NCBI GenBank assembly: GCA_016200085.1
Contig: JACQFL010000006.1
Coordinates: forward strand, 62,001-126,000
Source: Candidatus Rokuibacteriota bacterium
GTDB lineage: Bacteria; Methylomirabilota; Methylomirabilia; Rokubacteriales; CSP1-6
Direction: 5' to 3'
Length of the DNA stretch: 64,000 bases
Shown: positions 47,614-56,228 of the stretch, piece after piece
Position numbering within the stretch: the first letter of the stretch is position 1
How the letters are laid out: the number at the start of each line of letters is the position of its first letter
Translations under genes and position numbers: made by a program
Notes under the pieces: model-generated
The model's database searches: none
Told to the model about the DNA's origin: nothing
Seen by the model: the letters and a program-made list of their open reading frames with translations, nothing else

Positions 47614-48283
47614 CGCCCTGGATGAAACCCGGCGGCCCCTCGGCGATCTTCTCGCCGTGATCCAGCACGAACACCGTCTCGCAGAGCCCCATGACCACCT
47701 TCATGTCGTGCTCGACGAGCAGCACGGTGCGGCCCCGGTCGCGGAGCGCGCGCACCGCGTCGAGCAGGTCGTTGAGCAGGGTGCGGTTGACGCCGGCGGC
47801 GGGCTCGTCGAGCAGCACCAGGCCGGGATCGCGCATGAGCATCCGCGCGAACTCCACCAGCTTCTGCTGGCCGTAGGACAGGTTGCCGGCGTACTCGTCG
47901 GCCAGCCGCTCCAGCTTCACCGTGGCGAGCAGCTCGCGCGCCCGCGCGCACGCCGCCTCCCAGTCCCCCTCGGTGACGACCAGGAGGTTCTCGACCGCCG
48001 TCAGCTCGGGAAAGATGCGGATCGTCTGGAACGTGCGCCCGACCCCGAGCCGGGCGATGCGCCAGGGCGGCAGCCCATCGACGCGCCGGCCGTCGAGCAG
48101 GACCCGGCCGGCGTCGGCTCGCTCGACGCCGGTGATGCAGTTGAACAGCGTGGTCTTGCCGGAGCCGTTCGGCCCGATGAGCCCGTAAATCGCCCCCGCC
48201 TCCAGCCGCAGCGACACCCGATCGACGGCCGTCACCCCCCCAAAGGACTTCACGAGACCGTCCACCTCGAGCACCGGGGTCAC
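47579..48283 (-). CDS. Branched-chain amino acid-type ABC ATPase (LivG), second system
   Basis: 234 residues: Walker A LIGPNGSGKTTLFN, Q-loop region GRTFQTIRIFPELTAV, signature LSYGQQKLVEFARMLM, Walker B LVLLDEPAAGVN, H-loop LLVEHDMKVVMGL. It is separated from livM by a 289-nt gap filled by a large palindromic element, which a transcript from livM must cross. Its 3' end overlaps the glycosyltransferase by 35 nt. Confidence 0.95.
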   Translation of the reverse strand: MTPVLEVDGLVKSFGGVTAVDRVSLRLEAGAIYGLIGPNGSGKTTLFNCITGVERADAGRVLLDGRRVDGLPPWRIARLGVGRTFQTIRIFPELTAVENLLVVTEGDWEAACARARELLATVKLERLADEYAGNLSYGQQKLVEFARMLMRDPGLVLLDEPAAGVNRTLLNDLLDAVRALRDRGRTVLLVEHDMKVVMGLCETVFVLDHGEKIAEGPPGFIQGDERVIEAYFGR

Positions 48284-48360
48284 GATTCAGCGTCCCGCCC
48301 GCGACGTCGTGGAAAGAGTGCGCACCGGTTCACGTCGCGGTGTCGACGATCAGCGTGTGG

Positions 48361-48517
48361 CGGAACGGGCGGGTGCGCGCGGCAGGGGTCTCTGCGACCA
48401 CGCCGCACGCGTCCGCTGGCCCGCTGTGGCTGGGCTCCGTCCGGGCGCCACGCGTCCGTCGCCGGTTGGCGGGGAACGGGTCCAGTTGACCCCTGCCGCA
48501 CGCACCCGCCCGTTCCG
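48361..48517. repeat. Palindromic element A1 (157 nt), between livM and livG
   Basis: Left arm 48361-48390 and right arm 48488-48517 are 30 nt each and complementary with one mismatch; the loop is 97 nt. The inner part of the arms is GGCAGGGGTC / GACCCCTGCC; the outer part starts CGGAACGGGCGGGTGCG. The loop core, read on the minus strand (for example CCAACCGGCGACGGACGC and GGAGCCCAGCC), is clearly homologous to the loop at 56957-57050 (element A2). The outer arms are not. The surrounding 48284-48572 gap encodes no gene. Confidence 0.92.
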
Positions 48518-48572
48518 GTACTCCGCGTTCGCGATTTCCGGTGCCTGCGATCGGCCCCGATCTCACCGGACA

Positions 48573-49493
48573 TCAGATGGTTCGCGGCAGGCGGTAGCGC
48601 TGCTGGAGCACGCCGAGCACGCCGCGCGGCATGAGCAGCACGACCGCGACGATGATGGCGCCGAACAGGAGCTGGTGCACGTACGGGAAGCGGGCCCAGA
48701 CCAGCTCCTGCGAGACGAACAGCACCACCGCGCCCAGCACGGGCCCCCAGACCGTCCCCTTCCCGCCGAACAGGACCATGACGATCATGGTGATGGTCAT
48801 CACCAGCGCGAAGGTGCTGAGCGGCTCGATGAAGCCCTGGTCCCGCGCGAACAGGCCGCCCACGATGCCCGGCCCGGCGGCGGAGAGCAGGAAGGCCGCC
48901 AGCTTGTGGCGGGCGGTGTCGATGCCCATGGCCTCGGCCGCCACCTCGTCCTCGCGGATCGTCATGAGGCGCAGCCCGAAGCGCGAGGTGATGATCGCGT
49001 ACGCCAGCGCGGTCACCGCCACCGCGACGGCGCCCATGGCGTAGTAGATCGGGATGGTGGCTTCGAGCGTCGGCAGGGAGAGCCCCGAGCCGCCCCCGGT
49101 CAGCCCCTCGAAGTAGGAGACGAGCGCCCGCAGCACCTCGTTGAGGCCGAGCATGGAGATGGCGAAGTACGGCCCCTTGAGGCGCAGGCACGGGTAGCCG
49201 ATCACGAGGGCGAGCAGGCACGCCGCCACGCCCCCGGCCAGCGCGGCCACGGGCCACGGCCAGTGCCAGCGCGCGATGGCCAGCGCGGTCGCGTAGGCGC
49301 CGGCGCCGAAGAACGCGATGTGGCCGAACGACACGTAGCCGGTGAGCCCGGAGATCAGGTTCCAGGAGCCCGCGAGCGCGACCCACATGAAGAGCTGCAG
49401 CATCGCGCGCACGCCGTACCCGCTCGCGACGGTCGGATAGACGGCCAGCGCGGCGAGCACCACGGCGAGGGCGGGGAGGACGACGCGTCTCAC
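48573..49493 (-). CDS. Branched-chain amino acid-type ABC permease (LivM), second system
   Basis: 306-residue permease. Motifs: MFMWVALAGSWNLISGLTGY-like sequence (LQLFMWVALAGSWNLISGLT), VSFGHIAFFGAGAYATALAI, GPYFAISMLGLNEVLRALVS, REDEVAAEAMGIDTARHKLA and the late MVLFGGKGTVWGPVLGA. GTG 49493 overlaps the livH stop (GTGA). Unlike the first system, it is not fused to the ATPase. Confidence 0.95.
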   Translation of the reverse strand: MRRVVLPALAVVLAALAVYPTVASGYGVRAMLQLFMWVALAGSWNLISGLTGYVSFGHIAFFGAGAYATALAIARWHWPWPVAALAGGVAACLLALVIGYPCLRLKGPYFAISMLGLNEVLRALVSYFEGLTGGGSGLSLPTLEATIPIYYAMGAVAVAVTALAYAIITSRFGLRLMTIREDEVAAEAMGIDTARHKLAAFLLSAAGPGIVGGLFARDQGFIEPLSTFALVMTITMIVMVLFGGKGTVWGPVLGAVVLFVSQELVWARFPYVHQLLFGAIIVAVVLLMPRGVLGVLQQRYRLPRTI

Positions 49494-50362
49494 GTCGCGC
49501 GGCCCCCGAGCAGGCCGGTGGGGCGGACGAGCAGGACGAGCACGAGCAGCACGTAGGAGACGGCCTCCGACAGCTGGGCGGTCAGGAGCAGCGACGAGAG
49601 CTGCTCCACCAGCCCCAGCAGGATCCCGCCGAGGAGCGCGCCCGGATAATTGCCAGCGCCCCCGAGGACGATCACCAGGAACGACTTGAACGTCCAGATC
49701 TGGCCCATCTCGGGCTGGATGGCGACCATCACCGCGATCAGCGCGCCGCCCGCACCGGCCAGCGCGCACGCGAGCCCGAAGGTGATCATCCGGATGCGGT
49801 CGACGTCGATGCCGCAGACCAGGGCGACGTCCGGGCTCTGCGACGTCGCGCGGATGGCCTTGCCCAGGCGCGTCCGGCCGAGGAACAGGAACGCCCCGGC
49901 GGTGATCGCCACCGCGAGCACGCCGGCGATGACGCGGGACTTCGAGAACGCGAAGCCACCCACCGTCCACGAGGCGGTCAGGTACTCCACGCTCCGGATG
50001 TCCGACGTGAAGGCGAGCTGGGCGAGGTTCACCAGCGCGATGGCGATGCCGAAGGTCAGGAGCAGCGACTGCAGCTCCGGGGCGTCGACGACCCGCGCCA
50101 CGAGGGTTCGCTGCACGAGCGCCCCCACCCCGAACATGACGACCATCACCAGCGGCAGCCCGAGGTACGGGTTCAGCCCGAGGCCGTGATAGAGGAAGTA
50201 CGTCGCGAAGGCCCCGAGCATGAGCAGCGGGCCGTGGGCCACGTTGATCACGCGCATGACCCCGAAGATCAGGGACAGCCCCAGCGCCACCATCGCGTAC
50301 AGCGCCCCGGCCAGGATGCCCGAGATCACCACCTGGCCCAGCATCTGCGGGGTGATCGTCAT
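49490..50362 (-). CDS. Branched-chain amino acid-type ABC permease (LivH), second system
   Basis: 290-residue permease. It contains GALYAMVALGLSLIFGVMRV followed by INVAHGPLLMLG, and IVLGGAGNYPGALLGGILLG near the C-terminus. It starts 70 nt after the binding-protein gene and overlaps livM by 4 nt. Confidence 0.96.
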   Translation of the reverse strand: MTITPQMLGQVVISGILAGALYAMVALGLSLIFGVMRVINVAHGPLLMLGAFATYFLYHGLGLNPYLGLPLVMVVMFGVGALVQRTLVARVVDAPELQSLLLTFGIAIALVNLAQLAFTSDIRSVEYLTASWTVGGFAFSKSRVIAGVLAVAITAGAFLFLGRTRLGKAIRATSQSPDVALVCGIDVDRIRMITFGLACALAGAGGALIAVMVAIQPEMGQIWTFKSFLVIVLGGAGNYPGALLGGILLGLVEQLSSLLLTAQLSEAVSYVLLVLVLLVRPTGLLGGRAT

Positions 50363-50432
50363 CGGGGCCCGCCGCGGGCGCGGCGCGCACGCAGGGCGGG
50401 GCCGGCCACCCCGCCCGCCGTCGACGGGGCGA

Positions 50433-51617
50433 TCAGCGCTGCGTCCAGGCCGGCGTCGGATACCGCGGCTTGCCGGACGCGAGCTCGTCCGGCCAGACGA
50501 TGATCTTCTTGCCGTCCTGCCACTGGAACGTGACCATCTTGTGCGCGATCTGCAGGCCGTCCTGGTCGACCTTGAAGTCGCCCAGGGTGGTACGCGTCTC
50601 GAGCTTGAGCAGCACCTCGCGCACGCGGTCGGCGTCGATCGAGCCGGCGCGCCGGACGGCGTCGACGTAGATCTGGCAGCCCGAGTAGGACGAGGCCGCG
50701 TGGTAGGACGGGTCCTCCTTGAACTGCTGGCGGAAGGCTTCGACGAACTCCTTCTCGCCCGGGTAGGGCAGGCCCGTCTCCCACTGGCTGGGCCCGTAGA
50801 CGTACTCCGCGTTCTGCTTCAGGAGCTCGTAGAACTTCGGCAGGTCCCCGCCCACGGTGACGCCGTAGGCCTTGGGGCTGAAGTTCAGCTCCTTCATCTG
50901 GCGCGTGAGCGCGACGGCGTCGTCGAAGTAGGTGGCGGCGCCGAAGACGTCCGGGCCGGCGGCCTTGAGCTTGGTGATGAGGGCCGCGAAGTCTGTCGTG
51001 CCCTTGGGATAGGCCTCGACGAACGTGACCTGTAATCCCTTCTTCTTGGCGATGTCGACGGCCGCGCCGGGATCACGCACCGAGCTCTTGGGAAACAGCG
51101 TGTCCTCGTAGATGAACGCCGCGGTCTTCGCGCCGCGCCGGGCGGCGATGTCGATGAGCCCTTCCAGGTAGGCCTCCGAGGGCGTGATGACCCCGATCAC
51201 GTACCGGCGGCCCTTCTTGAAGATCGACGAGGTCGCGCCGAGGGGCGTGAGCATGACCTTCTTGTACTTCTCGGTCACGTTGGCGACGGCCTCGGTGATG
51301 GCGGAGGAGTACGGCCCGATCACGCCGTCGACCTTGTCCTCGGTGATCAGCTTCTCGTAGAGCTTGACACCCGTGCCGGGGTCCGACCGATCGTCGTAGG
51401 ACACGAGCTCGACCTTGCGCCCGAGCGCCCCGCCCTTGGCGTTGACGTCCTTGAGGCAGACGTCGTAGCCGCGCTTCATCATCTGGCCGAGGCTGGCGTA
51501 GGTTCCGGTCAGCGAGATCGAGGCGCCGATGCGCAGCGGCGCCTGGGCGTCGCCGGGCAGCCTCGAGAGGACGAGGGCGAGCACCACGATGAGTGCGCCC
51601 GCAGCGTTTCGATGCAT
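50433..51617 (-). CDS. ABC transporter solute-binding protein (Liv type), second system
   Basis: 394 residues with signal peptide MHRNAAGALIVVLALVLSRL and cleavage near GDAQA. The mature protein starts PLRIGASISLTGTYASLGQM. Conserved features include GPYSSAITEAVANVTEKYKK and ITPSEAYLEGLIDIAARRGA. It opens the second Liv operon; the divergent CoA-transferase gene is 87 nt away, with a small palindrome between. Ligand unknown, possibly an organic or aromatic acid given the CoA-transferase. Confidence 0.95.
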   Translation of the reverse strand: MHRNAAGALIVVLALVLSRLPGDAQAPLRIGASISLTGTYASLGQMMKRGYDVCLKDVNAKGGALGRKVELVSYDDRSDPGTGVKLYEKLITEDKVDGVIGPYSSAITEAVANVTEKYKKVMLTPLGATSSIFKKGRRYVIGVITPSEAYLEGLIDIAARRGAKTAAFIYEDTLFPKSSVRDPGAAVDIAKKKGLQVTFVEAYPKGTTDFAALITKLKAAGPDVFGAATYFDDAVALTRQMKELNFSPKAYGVTVGGDLPKFYELLKQNAEYVYGPSQWETGLPYPGEKEFVEAFRQQFKEDPSYHAASSYSGCQIYVDAVRRAGSIDADRVREVLLKLETRTTLGDFKVDQDGLQIAHKMVTFQWQDGKKIIVWPDELASGKPRYPTPAWTQR

Positions 51618-51631
51618 GGTTGGGGACCTCC

Positions 51632-51648
51632 TGCGCGTTAAACGCGCA
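51632..51648. promoter_or_regulatory. Palindrome in the divergent liv / CoA-transferase promoter region
   Basis: TGCGCGTT-A-AACGCGCA, a perfect 8-bp inverted repeat with one central base, 15 nt upstream of the binding-protein start. Its location between divergent genes suggests an operator for a shared regulator, which is not encoded nearby. Confidence 0.45.
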
Positions 51649-51704
51649 TGACAGATAGCATTTCGGGCTTTCGCGTGTCAAGGAAACCCGGTAAAGTCCC
51701 CGTC

Positions 51705-52898
51705 ATGCCTGCCGGCGCCCTCGACGGCCTGCGCGTCATCGACCTCACCTCGCAGATGTCCGGGCCCTACTGCGCGATGATCCTCGGCGACCTGGGCGCC
51801 GACGTCGTGAAGGTGGAGCGCCCCGGGGTTGGCGACGACGCGCGCGCCATGTCCCCCCACGTCGGCGGCGAGTCCGCGCCCTTCATGATCTGGAACCGCA
51901 ACAAGCGCAGCATCACCGTGGATCTCAAGCAGCCGGACGGCCTGGCCATAGTGCGGCGGCTCGTCGCGGGGGCTGACGTCGTCATCGAGAACTGGCGGCC
52001 GGGCACCGCCGCCCGCCTCGGCCTCGGCGCCGAGACGCTGTGCGGAGCACATCCGAGGCTCATCTACTGCTCGATCTCCGGCTTCGGCCAGACCGGCCCC
52101 TACGCCTCCCGCGGCGGCTTCGATCGGATCGCGCAGGGGATGGCGGGCCTCATGTCGATCAACGGTGAGCCCGGCGGCCGGCCGCTGCCCGTCCCCATCC
52201 CGATCTCCGACATCGGCACCGGCATGTTCGGTGCCATCGGCATCCTGGCCGCGCTCGCGGCGCGCCAGACCACCGGCCGCGGGCAGGTCGTCGACGCCTC
52301 GCTGCTCGAGACCCCGATCGCGTGGGCGCTCTACGAGGCGGCGCAGCTCTTCGCCACGGGCACCGTGCCCCAGCGCCTCGGCGCGGGACATCGCACCAGC
52401 GCGCCCTACCAGGCCTTCCGGACGGCGGACGGCTGGCTGAACCTCGGCGGCGGGTCGAACCACCTCTGGGCATCCATCTGTCGCGTGCTCGGCACCCAGC
52501 CCCTGCTCGACGATCCGCGGTTCACGACGCCCGGCCTGCGCGTGCAGCATCGGGCGGAGCTCGAAGCCATCCTCGAGCCGATCTTCATGACCGCGCCGAC
52601 GGCGGACTGGCTCGCGAAGCTGGAAGCGGCCGGCGTGCCGGCCGGCCCGATCTACGACTACGCCCAGGTCTTCAGCGACCCGCACGTGCGGGCGCGCGGC
52701 ATGGTGCAGGAGATCGACCACCCGGCCGCCGGCAAGACACGCACCCTCGGCGTCCCCTACAAGCTCTCCGCCACCCCGGGCACCATCCGCCGGCCCGCGC
52801 CAACCCTCGGCCAGCACACCGACGAGATCCTGAGAGAAGCCGGGTACGACGAGGCGACGATCGCCGACTTCCACGCCCGCAAGGTCGTTTCGCGGTGA
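51705..52898 (+). CDS. Class III (CaiB/BaiF-type) CoA-transferase
   Basis: 397-residue enzyme that moves CoA between carboxylic acids. Signature N-terminus: LDGLRVIDLTSQMSGPYCAM, then LGDLGADVVKVERPGVGDDA and NRNKRSITVDLKQPDG. The catalytic aspartate is expected in the central region; ASLLETPIAWALYE fits the family. ATG 51705 is chosen because the LDGLRVIDL strand follows directly; the frame upstream is promoter DNA. It is divergent from the second Liv operon, hinting that the imported acid is activated by this enzyme. Confidence 0.94.
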   Translation: MPAGALDGLRVIDLTSQMSGPYCAMILGDLGADVVKVERPGVGDDARAMSPHVGGESAPFMIWNRNKRSITVDLKQPDGLAIVRRLVAGADVVIENWRPGTAARLGLGAETLCGAHPRLIYCSISGFGQTGPYASRGGFDRIAQGMAGLMSINGEPGGRPLPVPIPISDIGTGMFGAIGILAALAARQTTGRGQVVDASLLETPIAWALYEAAQLFATGTVPQRLGAGHRTSAPYQAFRTADGWLNLGGGSNHLWASICRVLGTQPLLDDPRFTTPGLRVQHRAELEAILEPIFMTAPTADWLAKLEAAGVPAGPIYDYAQVFSDPHVRARGMVQEIDHPAAGKTRTLGVPYKLSATPGTIRRPAPTLGQHTDEILREAGYDEATIADFHARKVVSR

Positions 52899-53830
52899 AG
52901 ACGCGAGCCAGCGGGTGGACCCTGCTGCTCCTCGCGCTCCAGACCGCGCCCGCCTGGGCCCAAGGGTCCTGTAAACCAATTTCCTCGCTGCCGACGACCC
53001 TGGACATCCCGGGTGTCCACTGTCTGACCGGCCCTCTCTCTACGAGTGCCGCCTCGCCGGCCTCGGTCGCCATCGAGGTCACCGCCGACGACATCGTGCT
53101 CGACCTGGGCGGCTACCGGATCCAGTACACGGGCCCCGCCGGAGCGACGAGCATCGGGATCCACGCATCGAACCGGCGGAACATCACGGTGAGAAACGGC
53201 ACGATCCGAGGGTTCGGCTTCGGGATCAACCTGGGGCCGCCCGGCAGCGCCCTGTCCGCGCAGCACGTCATCGACGGCATGCGTGTGGACTCGAGCCTCG
53301 GTGTCGGGATCTTCGTGATCGGCGCGGGGAGCATCGTCAGGAACAACCAGGTCATCGGGAGCGGCGGACCATCCGGGCAAGCGCATGGGATTTTTACGAG
53401 CGGCGCCGGGGTGCGGGTGGTGAACAACGACGTCGTTGACACCCACGGCGCCGGGACGTTCGACTCGCACGCGATCCAGGTGAGCGGTGACGGGGTCGTG
53501 GTCGAGGGCAACCGTCTGTCCAACCCGAGCTTGCCGAGCCCCGGTAAGTCCTACGGGGTGCGCGTCACGCCGCCGAGCGCCACGGCCCTGATCGTCGACA
53601 ACCGCGTGACGATCTTCCACTTCGGCGTGTACTTCTCCCCCGGAACCGGCGGCAAGTACCGCGATAACCTCACGAGCGGCGCGGGCACCCCCTACACGGG
53701 CGGCACCGACGCCGGGAACAACAACGAGAACCGAGGCGCGCCCCGGTCGCGCGCCGAGCGCGGTCTGGGGGGATTCCGGGCCCCTCAACTTGCTAGTCGC
53801 GGAACTCCTGGTCCAGGATCTCGCGGATGA
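52895..53830 (+). CDS. Secreted parallel beta-helix protein (NosD/pectate-lyase-like)
   Basis: 311 residues from GTG 52895, which overlaps the CoA-transferase stop. A signal peptide (ASGWTLLLLALQTAPAWAQ) leads into short beta-helix turns with recurring asparagine ladders: NRRNITVRNGTIRGFGFGIN, GAGSIVRNNQVIGSGG, GVRVVNNDVVDTHGAGTF, GVVVEGNRLSNPS. Such folds bind or cleave polysaccharides; no catalytic set is evident. The recognisable fold ends about DAGNNNEN (53730); the last ~33 residues are translated from a short hairpin repeat and run 38 nt into the convergent gene, so the true protein may once have stopped earlier. Confidence 0.85.
   Translation: MKTRASGWTLLLLALQTAPAWAQGSCKPISSLPTTLDIPGVHCLTGPLSTSAASPASVAIEVTADDIVLDLGGYRIQYTGPAGATSIGIHASNRRNITVRNGTIRGFGFGINLGPPGSALSAQHVIDGMRVDSSLGVGIFVIGAGSIVRNNQVIGSGGPSGQAHGIFTSGAGVRVVNNDVVDTHGAGTFDSHAIQVSGDGVVVEGNRLSNPSLPSPGKSYGVRVTPPSATALIVDNRVTIFHFGVYFSPGTGGKYRDNLTSGAGTPYTGGTDAGNNNENRGAPRSRAERGLGGFRAPQLASRGTPGPGSRG
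53735..53784. repeat. Hairpin module at the 3' end of the beta-helix gene
   Basis: GGCGCGC-CCCGGTC-GCGCGCC (53735-53755) followed by a GGGGGGATTCCGGGCCCC stretch (53767-53784), the same two-part layout as at 34257 and 36037. It lies inside the open frame of the beta-helix gene and before a convergent gene. Confidence 0.5.
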
Positions 53831-54281
53831 AGCGGTCGAGGGAGACGGGGTAGTAGCGGACGTCGGGGGAGACGATCACGCCGGTGTCGATGACCTCGCG
53901 CTGCACCAGCTCCTCGAGCACGCGGTCGACGTGGGTCTCGGCGTCGCGCTCCTGGCGGCGGATGTTGAGGTCCTCGCTCTCCAGCTGCACGCGCCCGGCG
54001 TACCGGAAGGAGAACACGCGCGCGACCAGGGCCTCGTGCATGAGCTCGCGCTCCTTGAAGAGCTCGCCGTACGTCGTCCCCTGCCCGGGGGCGATCACCA
54101 GCCGGGGCGAGACCTTGATCCGCCCGCGCACCTCGACGGACCGGCCGGGCCGCTCGTGCTCGGCCCCCACCAGGATGTAGGGCAGCACGTGATAGCCGGC
54201 GATGATGCCGCTCAGCGGCTTGCGCACCACGCGGGTCTCCTCGAAGACGTGGCGCAGGAGCTCGGCGTTGTCCCAGTCCAT
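53793..54281 (-). CDS. Conserved-looking protein of unknown function
   Basis: 162 residues, no signal peptide or membrane segment. I do not recognise the family. It starts MDWDNAELLRHVFEETRVVR and has a strand-rich middle (GIIAGYHVLPYILVGAEHER, SVEVRGRIKVSPRLVIAPGQ) and a helical, charged end (VDRVLEELVQREVIDTGVIV). Codon-position bias and the long frame with shadows support it as real. It is divergent from the zinc-ribbon operon, with 110 nt between. Confidence 0.75.
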   Translation of the reverse strand: MDWDNAELLRHVFEETRVVRKPLSGIIAGYHVLPYILVGAEHERPGRSVEVRGRIKVSPRLVIAPGQGTTYGELFKERELMHEALVARVFSFRYAGRVQLESEDLNIRRQERDAETHVDRVLEELVQREVIDTGVIVSPDVRYYPVSLDRFIREILDQEFRD

Positions 54282-54391
54282 CAGCGCCCAGTGTACCCGG
54301 ACCCTGGCCAGCGGGGCGAGTTCCTGCCCGCGCGGCCCGAGCGACCAACGAATCGTTGACGCTGGCGGTCGGCCGGTGCGAACGTAGCGAC

Positions 54392-54529
54392 ATGGACTAC
54401 GAAGCGATCACCACCGGCTTCCAGCAGTGGGTGCACATCTGCGAGCGCTGCGGCGAGCGGATGGAGGAGCGGCACTGCAAGATCGTCTGCAACAAGTGCG
54501 GACTCACCAGAGACTGCTCCGATCCGTGA
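54392..54529 (+). CDS. 45-residue zinc-ribbon protein
   Basis: Small protein with two knuckles: CERCGERM and CNKCGLTRDC, joined by EERHCKIV, giving a CxxC-xn-CxxC zinc ribbon with two further cysteines. It ends CSDP. Similar tiny proteins with a CxNCGxxRDCSDP ending are widespread; function unknown, probably nucleic-acid or protein binding. Its stop overlaps the next gene's GTG (GTGA, 54526-54529), which supports it as a real gene and as first in the operon. Confidence 0.8.
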   Translation: MDYEAITTGFQQWVHICERCGERMEERHCKIVCNKCGLTRDCSDP

Positions 54530-55206
54530 CTGACCTCCGCGTCTTCCTCCTCTCCCCTGCCAACCTTGCCGGAGTGCGCGCCCGGATGGTCTTCTCCCCC
54601 CGCGCCGCCTTCGCGCTGGCCCGGCGCCTGCGCGCGCCGGGCGGCGCCCCGCTCGGCGACGTCATGAGCTTCGTGAGCGGGCTCTACTTCCGCGGCACGC
54701 TCGCGTACGCGCGCGCCTTCGCCCGGCCGCCCGACCCCGCGTGCCCGATCGCCGCCGGCGGCGTCCTCGTGATCACCCCCCACCTGGGCCTGGTCGCCGC
54801 GGACCTGCCCGTCACGCTGGCCGGGTTGCGGGCGGCCGCGCGCGTGGATATCCGGGCCGACAATCGTCGCTACCGCCGGCCGCTGGAGGCGACCGCGCAC
54901 GCCCTCGCCGCTCGGGTGGGCGAGAACACCGACGTCGTGTTGCTGGGCAGCGTCGCCTCGGACAAGTACGTCGCCGTCCTGGGCGCCATCTTCGGCGCGC
55001 GGCTGAAGTTCCCGCTCGAGTTCGTCGGCCGCGGCGACATGAGCCGGGGCGGGCTGCTGCTGCGCTGCGTGCGCGAGGGGCGCGAGCTGACGTACGTCCC
55101 CGTCGCGGGCTCGGCGCGCCACGGCGCGCGGCCGCCGCGGCTCACTCCCTCACGGCGCCCGGAGCCCGCCGGCACGCTCCGCCAGCCGGCCGGCGCGGGC
55201 GCGTGA
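54526..55206 (+). CDS. Unknown protein coupled to zinc ribbon and LigD-type polymerase domain
   Basis: 226 residues from GTG 54526. I do not recognise a named family. Well-formed segments are VTDLRVFLLSPANLAGVRAR, GDVMSFVSGLYFRGTLAYAR, VLVITPHLGLVAADL, DVVLLGSVASDKYVAVLGAI and EFVGRGDMSRGGLLLRCVRE. The glycine-rich strands look like a nucleotide- or nucleic-acid-binding alpha/beta fold. After VPVAGSARHG the C-terminus becomes basic and low in complexity. It overlaps both neighbours (GTGA at the start, TGATG at the end), so it acts with them in one operon. Confidence 0.8.
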   Translation: MTDLRVFLLSPANLAGVRARMVFSPRAAFALARRLRAPGGAPLGDVMSFVSGLYFRGTLAYARAFARPPDPACPIAAGGVLVITPHLGLVAADLPVTLAGLRAAARVDIRADNRRYRRPLEATAHALAARVGENTDVVLLGSVASDKYVAVLGAIFGARLKFPLEFVGRGDMSRGGLLLRCVREGRELTYVPVAGSARHGARPPRLTPSRRPEPAGTLRQPAGAGA

Positions 55207-56228
55207 TGGCGCGGCGGCCCGCCGCGGCGGCCCGCGCCACGCGCGACCGGCATCCGGCGCGACGACTGGCCGCGGGCCGGCGCCCGCGCGCGGCGCGGCC
55301 AGCCACCGTGACGATCCCCGCCGGCGTCAACGAGATCACGCTGGACGTCGGCGGCCACCGCGTGCACCTCACCAACCTCGGCAAGCCGTTCTGGCCGGAG
55401 CTCGGGATCACCAAGCGGAATCTCCTGCAGTACTACGCCGACGTGGCGCCGGTGCTGCTGCCCCACCTGCGCGACCGCGCCATGGTGATGAAGCGCTATC
55501 CCAACGGCGCGGCCGGCGAGTTCTTCTTCATGAAGCGCGTGCCCCAGCCGCACCCGGAGTGGCTGGAGCTGTGCTCCATCGAGCACGCCTCCGGCAGCGT
55601 CATCGATTTCCCGATGATCCAGGACCTCGCCGCGCTGCTGTGGGTCGTCAACCTCGGCTGCATCGACCTGAACCAGTGGTACGCCCGCTGCGACGACGTC
55701 GACCGTCCCGACTACCTGCACTTCGACCTCGACCCGGGCGACGGCGTGCAGTTCGGGCAGGTGGTCGAGGTCGCGCAGGTCGTTCACGACGCGCTGCAGG
55801 CGGTGGCCATGCCCGACCACGTCAAGACCAGCGGCTCCAAGGGCATCCACGTCTACGTGCCGATCGTGCGCGGGCCGACCCAGAGGCAGGTCTGGGAGGT
55901 GGCCAAGGCGCTGTCGCTCGAGATCGCGCGCGCCCATCCCCGGCTGGCGACGGCCGTATACAAGCGGGCCGCCCGTCCGGAGGGCCGCGTGCTCGTCGAC
56001 TACAACCAGAACGCGTGGGGGCGCACGCTGGCGTCCCTCTACTCGGTGCGGCCCCGGCCACGGGCCACCGTGTCGACGCCGGTGACGTGGCAGGAGCTCG
56101 CGACGGGCGTCAGCCTCGAGGACTTCCGGATCGACAACGTGCCGGCCCGGGTGGCGCGTCTCGGCGATCTCTGGGAGCCCCTGCTCGAGCCGCGCGGCCG
56201 CTTCGATCTCCGGCCGCTCCTGGGGTGA
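55206..56228 (+). CDS. LigD-type polymerase/primase domain protein (PolDom)
   Basis: 340-residue stand-alone version of the polymerase domain of bacterial NHEJ ligase LigD (archaeo-eukaryotic primase fold). Diagnostic sequences: HLTNLGKPFWPELGITKRNL, GEFFFMKRVPQPHPEWL, NLGCIDLNQWYARCDD, the metal-binding LHFDLDPGDG (about 170-180), TSGSKGIHVYVPI and VDYNQNAWGRTLASLYSVRP. Both catalytic aspartates of the D-x-D are present. No ligase or nuclease domain is attached, and no Ku gene is in the window. The first ~40 residues are a basic, disordered extension. Expected role: gap filling with ribonucleotides during double-strand-break repair. Confidence 0.93.
   Translation: MARRPAAAARATRDRHPARRLAAGRRPRAARPATVTIPAGVNEITLDVGGHRVHLTNLGKPFWPELGITKRNLLQYYADVAPVLLPHLRDRAMVMKRYPNGAAGEFFFMKRVPQPHPEWLELCSIEHASGSVIDFPMIQDLAALLWVVNLGCIDLNQWYARCDDVDRPDYLHFDLDPGDGVQFGQVVEVAQVVHDALQAVAMPDHVKTSGSKGIHVYVPIVRGPTQRQVWEVAKALSLEIARAHPRLATAVYKRAARPEGRVLVDYNQNAWGRTLASLYSVRPRPRATVSTPVTWQELATGVSLEDFRIDNVPARVARLGDLWEPLLEPRGRFDLRPLLG

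Noticed and set aside
48309-49556. 415-aa open frame on the plus strand
   Set aside because: Shadow of livM with low-complexity composition; its first part covers element A1.
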